Below, one piece after another: positions 1 to 8,679 of a DNA stretch of 64,000 nt. The notes beneath the pieces are model-generated. The model searched no databases. It was not told the DNA's origin and was given only the letters and a program-made list of their open reading frames with translations. The stretch spans positions 144,955 through 208,954 of the forward strand of contig NZ_CANMFS010000007.1 in NCBI RefSeq assembly GCF_947497275.1, read 5' to 3'. Position 1 is the stretch's first letter. Each line of letters begins with the position of its first letter. The DNA is from an uncultured Sulfitobacter sp. GTDB lineage: Bacteria > Pseudomonadota > Alphaproteobacteria > Rhodobacterales > Rhodobacteraceae. The position numbers and the translations under genes were made by a program.

Positions 1-26
1 CAATCCAGAACTCAAGGAACGGCACC

Positions 27-1685
27 TTGCCGTCTGACAGCGTAGATACGCAGGCCGCCCGGTGGCCGCTTCGTTTCGAACCGGGTGAACGGGCCGCGCG
101 CAAGGCGGCCGGCGAATGGCCCGGCAAAACTTTGGGCGAGGCGGCCCGGGAGAGGGCACAGGAACACGGGGAGGTGATCGCACTGGTAGGCAAGACCGAC
201 ACGCTCGACTTTGCCACCTGTTTCGAGCGGGCAGGAAATCTGGCCCGAGGTTTGCGTGAACTCGGGATAGAACCCGGCGATACGGTCAGCTTTCAGTTGC
301 CGAACTGGACCGAGGCGGTGATCCTGAACCTTGCCTGTGCCATGGGTGGTTTTGTCATCAATCCAATCATTCCGATCTACCGTCAGGCGGAACTGGCCTT
401 TATCCTCGCGGATTGCGAGGCAAAGATCGTTTTCGTACCGGCCATGCTTCGTTCGATCGACTACCAAAGCATGTATGACGCGCTTCGCAAAGCTCTGCCG
501 CTCCTGAACCATGTGGTGATGGTTCGCGCACCGGGTGATCTGACCTTTGAGGCGATCGAAGCGATGGGCCGCGAGTCCAGCGTGGAGTTGCCTGCCGTCA
601 TCGACCCGGACAGTGCGAAGTTGATCATCTATACTTCCGGTACGACCGGGCTGCCGAAAGGGGTCATTTACAGCCACAATCAATCACGCAGGCCGATATG
701 GGCCAGCATGACGGCATGGGATCTGTCGCCCGGCGACACTCTTTTGATGCCGAGCCCTGTCACCCATGTGACCGGCTATGCTTATGGTATGGAGATGCCG
801 TTCTATTTCGGCACCCGCTCGGTTCTCATGGAACGGTGGGATGCTGAAGAGGCCGTTGCGCTGACGCAGCAGCATGGCGTCGGTTTCATGATTGGCGCGA
901 CACCGTTTCTGGCCGAACTCCTGACCGAGGCCGAACGTCTGGACGCGCCTCTGGAAACATTGCGAATCTATGGATGCGGTGGCGCGGCGGTGCCGCCCGC
1001 GTTGATCGACCGGGCCAACCGTCATTTTCCGAATTGTCGCGCGTTCCGGGTTTTTGGTAGCTCTGAATGTCCGATGGTCACGCAGGGCTGTCTGGACGAC
1101 ACCGATCTGGCTGCACAGAGTGACGGGCGCGTGATAGATTGGGATGTCAAGGTCGTCGACGCGCAGGGCCGGACCGTGCCGTCGGGTACGGAAGGTGAAA
1201 TCCTCGCGAAAGGCCCGGCGCTGTTTCGCGGCTATACCGATGTCAAGGCGACGCAGGAAGCCTTCGACACCGAAGGCTATTTCAGGACGGGCGATCTGGG
1301 CACGCTGACATCAGACGGGGTGTTGGTCATTACGGGACGCAAGAAGGATATCATCATTCGCGGCGGCGAAAACCTGAGTGCAAAGGAGATCGAGGACGCG
1401 CTGCATACTCATCCGGGGATCCGGGAAGCGGCGGTCGTGTCGATGCCGCACCCCCGGCTCGGCGAAGGCGTCTGTGCCTTTCTCATCGCCAGCGCGACCG
1501 ATGCCGACCCGCTGACCGTGGACGAAATCAAGGTGTTTCTGAACGAGGCAGGGCTTGCGCGCCAGAAGTCGCCCGACCGCGTGGAATATGTCGATGAACT
1601 GCCCCAAACCGCATCAGGAAAGGTGCAAAAACACATTCTGCGCAAGACCATACGAGACATCATGCAACAAGAGCAGGCCGGTTGA
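27..1685 (+). CDS. AMP-forming acyl-CoA synthetase (AliA-like)
   Basis: Adenylate-forming ligase expected to activate a carboxylic acid to its CoA thioester with ATP in the cytosol. Visible motifs are the P-loop YTSGTTGLPKG near residue 202, FGSSECP near 342, YFRTGDLG near 417, the hinge GRKKDIIIRGGE, and the C-terminal lysine motif TASGKVQK near 527. The length of 552 residues is normal for the family. The start is TTG, with AAGGAA at 14-19 as ribosome binding site, but the frame stays open to the window edge, so an upstream start is possible. The segment NPIIPIYR recalls ligases for cyclohexanecarboxylate-like and medium-chain acids; the substrate is inferred only. A TetR gene and a second ligase follow on the same strand. 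Confidence 0.87.
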   Translation: MPSDSVDTQAARWPLRFEPGERAARKAAGEWPGKTLGEAARERAQEHGEVIALVGKTDTLDFATCFERAGNLARGLRELGIEPGDTVSFQLPNWTEAVILNLACAMGGFVINPIIPIYRQAELAFILADCEAKIVFVPAMLRSIDYQSMYDALRKALPLLNHVVMVRAPGDLTFEAIEAMGRESSVELPAVIDPDSAKLIIYTSGTTGLPKGVIYSHNQSRRPIWASMTAWDLSPGDTLLMPSPVTHVTGYAYGMEMPFYFGTRSVLMERWDAEEAVALTQQHGVGFMIGATPFLAELLTEAERLDAPLETLRIYGCGGAAVPPALIDRANRHFPNCRAFRVFGSSECPMVTQGCLDDTDLAAQSDGRVIDWDVKVVDAQGRTVPSGTEGEILAKGPALFRGYTDVKATQEAFDTEGYFRTGDLGTLTSDGVLVITGRKKDIIIRGGENLSAKEIEDALHTHPGIREAAVVSMPHPRLGEGVCAFLIASATDADPLTVDEIKVFLNEAGLARQKSPDRVEYVDELPQTASGKVQKHILRKTIRDIMQQEQAG

Positions 1686-1765
1686 AACTATCTGGGACAT
1701 CCTGCATCTTGCCGAATATGAGGATCGAACGGGAACCAGTAGATCGATCTAACTTGGGGAAGCAG

Positions 1766-2398
1766 ATGGCAAAGCGAGCACAAAAAGCCCGCGCCACACG
1801 GCAGGCGATATTGAATGCGGCGGCTGCGGTGGTTGGACGGCAAGGATACGGCAAGGCGTCCATTGCGCGTATTGCAGAGGAGGCGGGTGTGTCCCATGGA
1901 TTGATCTACCTGTATTTCGAAAACCAGCAGGACCTGTTCGATCAGCTTTTACCTCATCTGGGTGAGGAAATGCTTCGATACATTGCGGAATGTTCATCCG
2001 ATGCAGAAACCTTCGCGGACCGCGAGCGGCTGGGGATAACCGCGAATTTCAACTATCTTCAGCAGAACCCGGCGCTGCACCGGGTCATGAACGAAGCGGC
2101 GTTCTTTTCGCCGCAGGCCCACCAAAATTACCTGCGCCGGATGGCGGCCGGGTACACCCGGTCGCTACAACGGGCATGGGCCGCCGGTGAGATTACTGGC
2201 CTGGACAAGTCCGAGCTGGAAGTGATCGCTTATATGATGATCGGCGCGCGCGAGTTTCTTCTGGAACGGTACGCCGCGCAGAACAACAAGATCGGCGAAT
2301 TACCGGAGCATGTTAAAACCACCTATCTGCGGATCGTGGGTCGGAGCCTTGGTGTCGACATCGCTGCGGACCATTCAAAATTGGCATCATCTGGTTAA
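1766..2398 (+). CDS. TetR/AcrR family transcriptional regulator
   Basis: About 210 residues. The N-terminal helix-turn-helix runs over the first 55 residues (RQAILNAAAAVV, then IARIAEEAGVSHGLIYLYF), which is the typical TetR signature; the rest is a ligand-binding helical domain I cannot assign. I chose the ATG at 1766 because GGGGAAG lies just upstream. An in-frame ATG at 1718 and a TTG at 1682 overlapping the previous stop are alternatives. It sits between two acyl-CoA ligase genes in a probable three-gene operon, so it probably senses an acid or acyl-CoA handled by them (inference). Confidence 0.85.
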   Translation: MAKRAQKARATRQAILNAAAAVVGRQGYGKASIARIAEEAGVSHGLIYLYFENQQDLFDQLLPHLGEEMLRYIAECSSDAETFADRERLGITANFNYLQQNPALHRVMNEAAFFSPQAHQNYLRRMAAGYTRSLQRAWAAGEITGLDKSELEVIAYMMIGAREFLLERYAAQNNKIGELPEHVKTTYLRIVGRSLGVDIAADHSKLASSG

Positions 2399-2411
2399 AG
2401 GGGTTGCGCAT

Positions 2412-4004
2412 ATGGTGAATTCTTCATCTTATCCGGACCGCCCCTCGACTGAGAAGGCCCCGGCGGCACGCCCGCCCGGACAACGGGATGCAAATGTTCC
2501 CGCGTTGCTGGCGCGCCAGGCGGTCGGGCATTCAGACAAGCTTGCCCTTTCGGCTGTTTCGGGCGGGAGCAGGCGGGTCTGCCTGACATATCGACAGCTT
2601 CACGATGAATGCCAGGCTGCTGCGGGTGTACTGCGAGAAGCGGGATTGAAGGCCGGGGACCGGTTGGGGATCTATCTGACCAACGAGTGGGGTATCGAGT
2701 GCTTTGTCGGGGCCCTCGGGGCGCTCGCGCTTGGGGCGGTGGTCGTTCCGTTTAACACCCGGGCGGCTGCCGGTGAATTGCGCCACGCGGTGGAGTTGAC
2801 TGAGCCGCGCTTCATTGTCGCCGAGCGTGACGGGCAACGGCACCTTGCGCAGGCTCTCGAAGAAGTCGCACCGCCGTTTCTTGATCCCATATACTGCAAC
2901 GTCGCGCCCGGAACGTCAGGAGTAGCCCAGTGCGATATCGCTTCGGATGCGTTAGGTTGTCTGTTGTTCACGTCGGGGACTACGGCGCGCGCCAAAGCGG
3001 TGATGCACAGTCACGCAACCATGCTCGCAACCGGTGTCACCACCGGCGGGGCACTGGGGCTGCGGGCCGGGGACATCTATCAGGGGGCTTTCCCCTTTTT
3101 CACCAGTTCAGCATTGAACCTCGCTGGCATGTCGTGCTGGGTCGCGGGGGCGGGTCTTGTTGTCGAGGGTCAGGTCGATAATGAGGGCCGCCTCGCGTTG
3201 ATCGAAAAAGCCAAGACAACCTTTTATCATGGTGTCCCGTCGATTTTGAATTTCATGATGCAGACCTATAGCCCCGAACGGCACGATATGGGGCGTCTGC
3301 GCACGGTAGCCGCCGGTGGGGCCGCGCTTGCCCAGGAACTTTCCGACCGGATCACACGGAACTGGCCCTGGGTCGAACAAATGCAAATCTATGGGATGAC
3401 CGAAAGCGGACCGGCCGGAACGGTTCTTGACCCCGATATGCGCAGTCTCAAGGCCGGATCGGTGGGCCGTGCGATGAACGGAATGGAACTGGAGGTGCTG
3501 GACGATGCCGGACAGCCGGTTCCGCCGGGCGAAATGGGAGAGATCGCACTTACAGGTCCGTCGGTTGCCCTCGGCTACTACAGGAATCCCGAAGCCACGC
3601 AGGCGGCGTTTTCCGGGCGGATAATACTGACAGGGGATGTCGGACAGGTTGATGACCATGGGTATCTCTTTTTCGGGGACAGGAAAAAAGACCTGATCAA
3701 CCGCGGTGGTCTGAAGATCGCATCGGTCGGTGTCGAAAACGTACTTTATCAGCACCCGGGGGTTTCCGAAGCGGCGGTGATCGCAATTCCGCATCGTGAC
3801 CTTGGCGAAGATATAGCCGCCTGCATCGTAGCGATGCCGGGGGCCGAACCGAGCGAAGCCGAACTGATAGCCCATTGCAGGACCGTATTGGCCGATTACC
3901 AGATCCCACGGCACATTCGCTTTTACGATTCTCTTCCGAAGAACCCGCTGGGAAAGATTGTGAAGACCGAACTGCGCGCGCGCTGGCAGGCGGGGCCGTC
4001 ATAA
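2412..4004 (+). CDS. AMP-forming acyl-CoA synthetase, second copy
   Basis: Second adenylate-forming CoA ligase, 531 residues, clearly a different subfamily from the one at 27. The P-loop reads FTSGTTARAKAVMHSH near residue 183 (the usual PKG is replaced by RAK). YGMTESGP follows near 327, then TGDVG, GDRKKDLINRGG and the C-terminal PLGKIVKTELR near 510 with the catalytic lysine. The ATG at 2412 is preceded by AAAGGGG at about 2397-2403; reading further upstream would overlap the TetR gene. It starts 13 bases after the TetR stop, so it is probably cotranscribed. Substrate unknown; it may handle the acid released by the monooxygenase/esterase pair downstream (inference). Confidence 0.87.
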   Translation: MVNSSSYPDRPSTEKAPAARPPGQRDANVPALLARQAVGHSDKLALSAVSGGSRRVCLTYRQLHDECQAAAGVLREAGLKAGDRLGIYLTNEWGIECFVGALGALALGAVVVPFNTRAAAGELRHAVELTEPRFIVAERDGQRHLAQALEEVAPPFLDPIYCNVAPGTSGVAQCDIASDALGCLLFTSGTTARAKAVMHSHATMLATGVTTGGALGLRAGDIYQGAFPFFTSSALNLAGMSCWVAGAGLVVEGQVDNEGRLALIEKAKTTFYHGVPSILNFMMQTYSPERHDMGRLRTVAAGGAALAQELSDRITRNWPWVEQMQIYGMTESGPAGTVLDPDMRSLKAGSVGRAMNGMELEVLDDAGQPVPPGEMGEIALTGPSVALGYYRNPEATQAAFSGRIILTGDVGQVDDHGYLFFGDRKKDLINRGGLKIASVGVENVLYQHPGVSEAAVIAIPHRDLGEDIAACIVAMPGAEPSEAELIAHCRTVLADYQIPRHIRFYDSLPKNPLGKIVKTELRARWQAGPS

Positions 4005-4368
4005 ACCGGCTGTGTTCGGCGTACACGCGCAATTGACGTCTCGCGTTTGTCGTCCCACTGCATCGAACCGGCCTGCGTGCCCAAGGTCATGATCATCTAT
4101 GTGCAGTCTGGGGAGCTGGGCATTCGTTCAGGCTGTGTTCATGCATCCTGTTCCCAAAAGAAAGCGAAAGCGTGCGTTGCGGTTATATGCTGTCCGACGG
4201 TGGCTGCCTTTCAAAAGGTGGATTGGCGTATCGCTTTCAGCCGGTCTGATTTTGCCCGCGACGTAACGAAGGGGTCCACATCTTTCCTGCCAACTACACA
4301 TGTTTTCATCGTAGCGCCGGTCGCAAGGCAGGACGCGATTCAGGCCAAAAAAGCGAGTAGGTGAATTT

Positions 4369-4378
4369 TTGTCGACAA
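4369..4378. promoter_or_regulatory. GntR-type operator TTGTCGACAA
   Basis: Perfect 10-base palindrome TTGTCGACAA, matching the TTGTNNACAA pattern repeated in other intergenic regions of the island. It lies 31 bases before a weaker copy and upstream of the Baeyer-Villiger monooxygenase gene. FCD-type GntR regulators commonly bind short TTGT..ACAA-like palindromes; binding here is inferred. Confidence 0.55.
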
Positions 4379-4400
4379 TTATGTTGAAGTGAAATAAAGA

Positions 4401-4432
4401 TGATTGACAACAAACTGGCGTTCCTATGTGAT
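4401..4432 (+). promoter_or_regulatory. Second operator half and candidate promoter of the monooxygenase
   Basis: TGATTGACAA at 4401-4410 matches the island operator in 8 of 10 positions. Its TTGACA (4404-4409) could serve as a -35 box with TGTGAT (4427-4432) as a weak -10 at 17-base spacing. If this is the promoter, the monooxygenase has a leader of roughly 220 bases. Confidence 0.35.
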
Positions 4433-4667
4433 GATCGGCGCAAACGCTTGGAAAGAATAGAATGTGCGCAACGGCGCGGAGGGGGACGCAGCGTTGTACC
4501 CGGCAAGCGCGAAGGCGCAGCGGCGCTTGGTCCATTGCGTGGCCCCGTGTTCGAGACACGGCGCGGTAAGGCTTGGAGAATGCTGCCCGGCGGCGGTGCT
4601 GATTGCCTAGGTTGTCAGATCGTGCTGTTCGGGAAATAGGCGTGATTAAGACAAATGGAGGAAACAC

Positions 4668-6287
4668 ATGGAACGTATGGAACTTGATGCTGTGGTGGTG
4701 GGCGCCGGATTCTCCGGCCTCTATATGCTGCACAAACTGAGAAGCCAGGGCTTGCGCGTCAAAGCGTTCGAGAGCGAGCCTGGCGTTGGTGGCACCTGGT
4801 ACAAAAACCGTTACCCCGGTGCGCGTTGCGATTCAGAAAGCGAATTCTACTGCTATTCTTTTTCCGACGAGATCCTTGAAGAGTGGGAATGGAGCGAGAA
4901 GTTTCCGGCCTGGGACGAGATCCTGCGGTATCTCAACTATGTTACGGACAAGCTTAACCTGCGCGAAGACATCATCCTGTCGACCCGCATTGATACGGCG
5001 CGGTATGACGAGACGACCGAGCGCTGGACCTTGGCGACCTCTGACGGTCAAACGGTTACGACGCAGCATATCGTGATGGCCGTGGGACCGCTTTCGGCGG
5101 CTCCGATCATGCCGAATATCAAGGGCACCGATAAGTTCGGCGGCGAATCCTACCATACCGGCGCGTGGCCACACGACCCGGTCTCTTACAAAGGGAAACG
5201 CATCGGCCTGATCGGCACGGGTTCCAGCGGTTCCCAAGTGTTGCCGGTTGTCGCCAAAGAGGCAAAAGAGGTCTATGTTTTCCAGCGCACGCCACCCTAT
5301 GTGACACCGGCGAGAAACCGGCCGCTTGATCCGGAATACATCCGCGACGTCAAGGCGAACTACCGCGATCTTTGGGACAGGGCCCGGAATTCTTCGCGCG
5401 GGATCCCCTACAACGCCGATCCCCGCTCTGCGGTGAAGACATCGAAGGAAGACCGCGAGGAGCTTTTTGAATCGCTCTGGCAGGCTGGTGGCAACCAGTT
5501 CATCCGGAAATCGTTTCACGATATTTTCACGAACCAGGACTCGAATGATATTCTGGTGGATTTCGTGCATCGCAAGATCGATGAGCTGGTCGATGATCCG
5601 AAAGTTGCAGAGAAGCTGAAGGGTCATGATTACCCGATCGGCACAAAGCGGCCCGTCACGACCGATGGATATTATGAGGCCTTCAACCGCGACAACGTTA
5701 CCCTCGTCGATGTCAGGGCGGACCCGATCAGCGAGATCACGGAAAAGGGTGTGAAGACGGGAACCGCCGAATACGAGCTCGACATGCTGGTTTACGCAAG
5801 TGGCTTTGACTCGTCGACCGGACCGTTCACGCGAATGGATATCCAGAGCAAAGACGGCACACCCCTGAAAGAAGTGTGGAAGGACGGGGTGCGGACCTAT
5901 CTTGGTCTGACGGTGCCCGGTTTCCCGAACATGTACATGATCTGCGGTCCACAGTCCCCGGCGATTCTCAGCAACGCGCCGCCTTGCCTCGAACAGGGTG
6001 TAGAATGGATCAGCGACTGTATCGAGTACATGAAGAAGAACGACATCGCCGCACTGGAAGCGGATTCCCAGAAGGCTGTGGAATGGGGCGAGCTTTGTAA
6101 CGAGCTTGTCGAACATACGCTTATCCCCAAGGCAAAGACGTCGTGGTTCATGGGTCATAACGTGCCTGGCAAGCCGAAGGAGATCCTTGGCTATATCGGC
6201 GGTCTGAACAAGTTTGGCGATTTGATCGACGATGTTGCGTCGTCCGGCTATGAGGACTTTGACCTCCGCCGTAAGTCGGGCAGCTAG
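4668..6287 (+). CDS. Type I Baeyer-Villiger monooxygenase (FAD/NADPH)
   Basis: 539-residue flavoprotein expected to insert one oxygen atom next to a ketone carbonyl, giving an ester or lactone, using NADPH and O2. It has an N-terminal FAD-binding Rossmann motif VVGAGFSGLY near residue 10, and the Baeyer-Villiger fingerprint FGGESYHTGAWP near residue 156 (FxGxxxHxxxWP). A second Rossmann motif, GTGSSGSQ, for NADPH lies near 182, followed by FQRTPPY. The length matches cyclohexanone- and phenylacetone-type enzymes. ATG at 4668 has a strong GGAGG 7-11 bases upstream. An esterase on the opposite strand follows convergently; ester hydrolysis is the usual next step after this reaction. The actual ketone is unknown. 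Confidence 0.9.
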   Translation: MERMELDAVVVGAGFSGLYMLHKLRSQGLRVKAFESEPGVGGTWYKNRYPGARCDSESEFYCYSFSDEILEEWEWSEKFPAWDEILRYLNYVTDKLNLREDIILSTRIDTARYDETTERWTLATSDGQTVTTQHIVMAVGPLSAAPIMPNIKGTDKFGGESYHTGAWPHDPVSYKGKRIGLIGTGSSGSQVLPVVAKEAKEVYVFQRTPPYVTPARNRPLDPEYIRDVKANYRDLWDRARNSSRGIPYNADPRSAVKTSKEDREELFESLWQAGGNQFIRKSFHDIFTNQDSNDILVDFVHRKIDELVDDPKVAEKLKGHDYPIGTKRPVTTDGYYEAFNRDNVTLVDVRADPISEITEKGVKTGTAEYELDMLVYASGFDSSTGPFTRMDIQSKDGTPLKEVWKDGVRTYLGLTVPGFPNMYMICGPQSPAILSNAPPCLEQGVEWISDCIEYMKKNDIAALEADSQKAVEWGELCNELVEHTLIPKAKTSWFMGHNVPGKPKEILGYIGGLNKFGDLIDDVASSGYEDFDLRRKSGS

Positions 6288-6373
6288 TCGTATAACGGTT
6301 TGGCGGGGGTGGCTTGATGGCAACCCCCGCCGCCCGTGTGAATTGAGATCTACCCAACCGTTCTAACGACAGC

Positions 6374-6408
6374 AAAAAGCCCGGCCCCGTTTTCACGGAG
6401 CCGGGCTT
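6374..6408 (-). terminator. Rho-independent terminator of the esterase gene
   Basis: Inverted repeat with 13-base arms (6377-6389 and 6396-6408, one mismatch) around a TTTTCA loop, rich in GC. On the minus strand it is followed by TTTTTGC, so it fits termination of the esterase transcript. It may also stop transcription from the convergent monooxygenase. Confidence 0.8.
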
Positions 6409-6431
6409 GAACGTCTGCAGCGCGTTTTGGT

Positions 6432-7355
6432 CTAGTCTTTCCGACTCTGAAGAAGGTCGCCGACGGAATCGGCGATCTGGCGAAACGCGAGCGCGCTGCC
6501 CGGAAGCTGAAAACGGGGCAGGAAGCCGTGCATCTGCCCGTCGTAGCAGACAAACTCGACCGTATTGCCCTCCGATTTCAGGCGCTCGGCATATTGCGCG
6601 CCTTCGTCCCGCAGAACATCGTATTGAGCGGTCATGATCAGCGTTCGCGGCAAGCCACTGAGATCGGGCGCGGAGAGGGGAGAAGCGTCGGGTGTGTTGC
6701 GCTTGGCCCGGTCGGGCAGGTAGTGATCCCAGAACCAGTGCATCGAACCAAGGGTCAGGAACAACTGGTTTTCGGGGTCCTTGAAGGAAGGCAGTTCAAA
6801 ATCCGTGCCGGTGGCGGGATAGATGAGAATCTGCATGTCGATTTTCGGCCCGTTCCTGTCGCGGGCGCGCAGCGCGGTCACAGCGGCGAGGTTGCCACCC
6901 GCGCTGTCGCCCGCAACGATCAGCGGCAGGTCCTTGCCGAACAGGGTTTCGCAGTTGTCCGCCAACCACTGTGTCGAGAAATAGGCATCATCGACAGCGG
7001 CGGGGAAGGGATGCTCGGGCGCCAGTCGATATTCCACGAGCGCCACGGCACAGTTGCAGGTGGCTGCAAGCCTGTCGCCCACGTTCGCAAAGGACTCGAT
7101 ATCGCCAATCACGAAACCGCCGCCGTGGAAGTAGACAATCACGCCCTGTGGATCTTCCGGAACGTAGAGTTTGGCCTCAAGCTCCGCGTCGCCGGCGGGA
7201 ATCGTGATGTCGCGGATTTCGCTGCCGAATGTTTCGTCCCCCGGTGGCAGGGCGAATTGGGCGCGTGCCTCGGCCGGGGTCAGTGACTCAAAGGGTTGCA
7301 GGCCGGCGGCTTTTGCCTGCTCGATGAAGCTTTGGGTAATGGGGTCAAGTGGCAT
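6432..7355 (-). CDS. Alpha/beta hydrolase, HSL family esterase
   Basis: 307-residue esterase of the hormone-sensitive-lipase family. The oxyanion motif HGGGFVIGD lies near residue 78 and the nucleophile elbow GDSAGGN near 143. A late Asp (YDVLRDEG) and His (MHGFLP) complete the likely triad. No signal peptide, so cytosolic. I chose the ATG at 7355, preceded by GGAAACAG; the frame extends further upstream but that extension does not resemble the family. It is convergent with the Baeyer-Villiger monooxygenase and could hydrolyse the ester or lactone that enzyme makes (inference from this common pairing). A clear terminator follows its stop. Confidence 0.88.
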   Translation of the reverse strand: MPLDPITQSFIEQAKAAGLQPFESLTPAEARAQFALPPGDETFGSEIRDITIPAGDAELEAKLYVPEDPQGVIVYFHGGGFVIGDIESFANVGDRLAATCNCAVALVEYRLAPEHPFPAAVDDAYFSTQWLADNCETLFGKDLPLIVAGDSAGGNLAAVTALRARDRNGPKIDMQILIYPATGTDFELPSFKDPENQLFLTLGSMHWFWDHYLPDRAKRNTPDASPLSAPDLSGLPRTLIMTAQYDVLRDEGAQYAERLKSEGNTVEFVCYDGQMHGFLPRFQLPGSALAFRQIADSVGDLLQSRKD

Positions 7356-7468
7356 TGTGCTGTTTCCATTTTGCAATGCGACCGGTGGCTGACTGATACA
7401 GATCATGTCCCGTGAAGGGACCCTTGGCTTTGCTGGGGATTGGCCCGCGACAAAGGCGATCCAGTAGC

Positions 7469-7516
7469 GCACCGTCGGTTATCGGTGCGACACGACCCGG
7501 CGAAACGGGTCGTGTC
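7469..7516 (+). terminator. Double hairpin between dctP and the esterase gene
   Basis: Two adjacent inverted repeats. GCACCG at 7469-7474 pairs with CGGTGC at 7483-7488, and an 11-base perfect stem GACACGACCCG at 7489-7499 pairs with 7506-7516. CTTTTTATCTTT follows on the plus strand. By the T tract it reads as a plus-strand terminator, although both flanking genes are on the minus strand; it may still act as a 3' end structure for the dctP message. A further small palindrome CTTTACC/GGTAAAG follows at about 7525-7540. Confidence 0.5.
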
Positions 7517-7558
7517 CTTTTTATCTTTACCGGGGTAAAGACGCCGGTCTGACGGCGA

Positions 7559-8605
7559 TTACTTGTATTCTGGAAGGTCGATCAGAACCGGCTCTCCCAA
7601 CTCTTCCATTGTCTTGACGTAGATTTGGTAAAGCTCCGAGGCAGGACGCCCGGCTTTCTCGTTGGTTTCGATCCAGTCAACCCATACCGGTTTCAGCAGT
7701 TCCGCCAGCTTTTCGCGCTCGGCTTCGGGGAATTCGATGGCTGTCTTGCCAAGACCTTCCCAGACTTCTATCGCCTTCGCATCGTTGGCGTCATAGGTCT
7801 CGGCCATGATCTTGCTGTGCTTGACTGCCACCTCATCCCATTTCGCCTGCATCTCGGGGCTCAGTTTGGCCCAGGAATCCTTGTTCATGAAGATGCCGCA
7901 GGCAAAGCCGCCCATCAGGTTGATGTTGATCGGATGCTCCACAACTTCCTGCCATTTCCACCCGGTCGAGGCCGCCCAGGACAAAGGACCGCCTTCGATG
8001 GTGCCCCGCTCGAGCGCGAGATAGGTATCGGGATAGCCCATCGAGACGGACTGAACGTCCATGAGTTCAAAGGCCTTGTTGAAGACAGGACCGATGCCAA
8101 CCATGCGCATCCCTTCGAAATCCTCGACCTTTTCGATCCTCTTGTTCGCGAATATCTGGGATGGGCTGGGCACGACGGGCAGCAGGAATTTCACCTCGCT
8201 GAATTCCTCTTTCAGGGCGTCATGGGCACCGATCTCCCATGCCAGTCTGGTTCCCACGACCGAGCTGGTGGTGAAGAACGGCAGCTCGAGCATGCCGAAA
8301 AGCGGAAAGCGCGACGGTGTGTAGACCATGCAGCCCACGCCCATATCGGCCAGACCCTCGACCGTAAGGTCAAACTGTTCGGTTGCCTTGCCCAATGCCT
8401 CGGAGCCAAAATAGTCGAGGCTGATCGTGCCGTCGCTCGCCGCTTCCAGATCGGCGAGGTAGTTCTTTGTCATCTGGGTGAGCATGTGCACTTCGGGGAT
8501 GAAGCTACTCACTTTCATCCGCATTTGATCTTGTGCAACTGCGGCTGTCGAAAGGCACCCGATCGCGGCCGCCGTTGCGAAGATGCTGGTGATACTTCTG
8601 GTCAT
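7559..8605 (-). CDS. Orphan TRAP transporter solute-binding protein (DctP family)
   Basis: 348-residue periplasmic binding protein with a Sec signal peptide (MTRSITSIFATAAAIGCLS, cleavage near AVAQ). It belongs to the DctP family that delivers organic acids to a DctQ/DctM permease. The core motif LVEGLADMG-like region and YTPSRFPLF closely match the DctP at 23549 (YTPSRFPLSLMFELPFF), so the two are paralogs. No dctQ or dctM is adjacent; it may share the permease encoded at 21651-23522 (inference). ATG at 8605 is preceded by GGGAG. An aldehyde dehydrogenase gene lies 75 bases upstream on the same strand, probably the same operon. Confidence 0.9.
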   Translation of the reverse strand: MTRSITSIFATAAAIGCLSTAAVAQDQMRMKVSSFIPEVHMLTQMTKNYLADLEAASDGTISLDYFGSEALGKATEQFDLTVEGLADMGVGCMVYTPSRFPLFGMLELPFFTTSSVVGTRLAWEIGAHDALKEEFSEVKFLLPVVPSPSQIFANKRIEKVEDFEGMRMVGIGPVFNKAFELMDVQSVSMGYPDTYLALERGTIEGGPLSWAASTGWKWQEVVEHPININLMGGFACGIFMNKDSWAKLSPEMQAKWDEVAVKHSKIMAETYDANDAKAIEVWEGLGKTAIEFPEAEREKLAELLKPVWVDWIETNEKAGRPASELYQIYVKTMEELGEPVLIDLPEYK

Positions 8606-8679
8606 TTCTGATACTCCCATTCAGATTTTCAAACGCTGCCGACGGTTATCGGCAACAGGTTTCGTGCGCGAATGCCTCT

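Larger units (their letters stand above)
4005..4667. other. Gene-poor stretch with promoter region of the monooxygenase
   Basis: About 660 bases without a gene I can support. The first 360 bases hold short open frames only, with no recognisable protein. The second part holds two operator-like sites (4369-4378 and 4401-4410) and a candidate promoter, then about 220 bases of GC-rich leader before the monooxygenase ATG at 4668. The leader contains one strong small hairpin at 4545-4561 but no complete RNA fold I can recognise. Confidence 0.5.

Noticed and set aside
4545..4561. tRNA T-arm-like hairpin CCGTG-TTCGAGA-CACGG
   Set aside because: The T-arm is perfect, but no matching acceptor stem, D-arm or anticodon arm can be built around it and no CCA follows. 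I do not call a tRNA or a tRNA fragment.
4833..6323. Long open frame of 496 codons on the minus strand
   Set aside because: It is antisense to the Baeyer-Villiger monooxygenase, which has clear motifs; the antisense product resembles no protein family.
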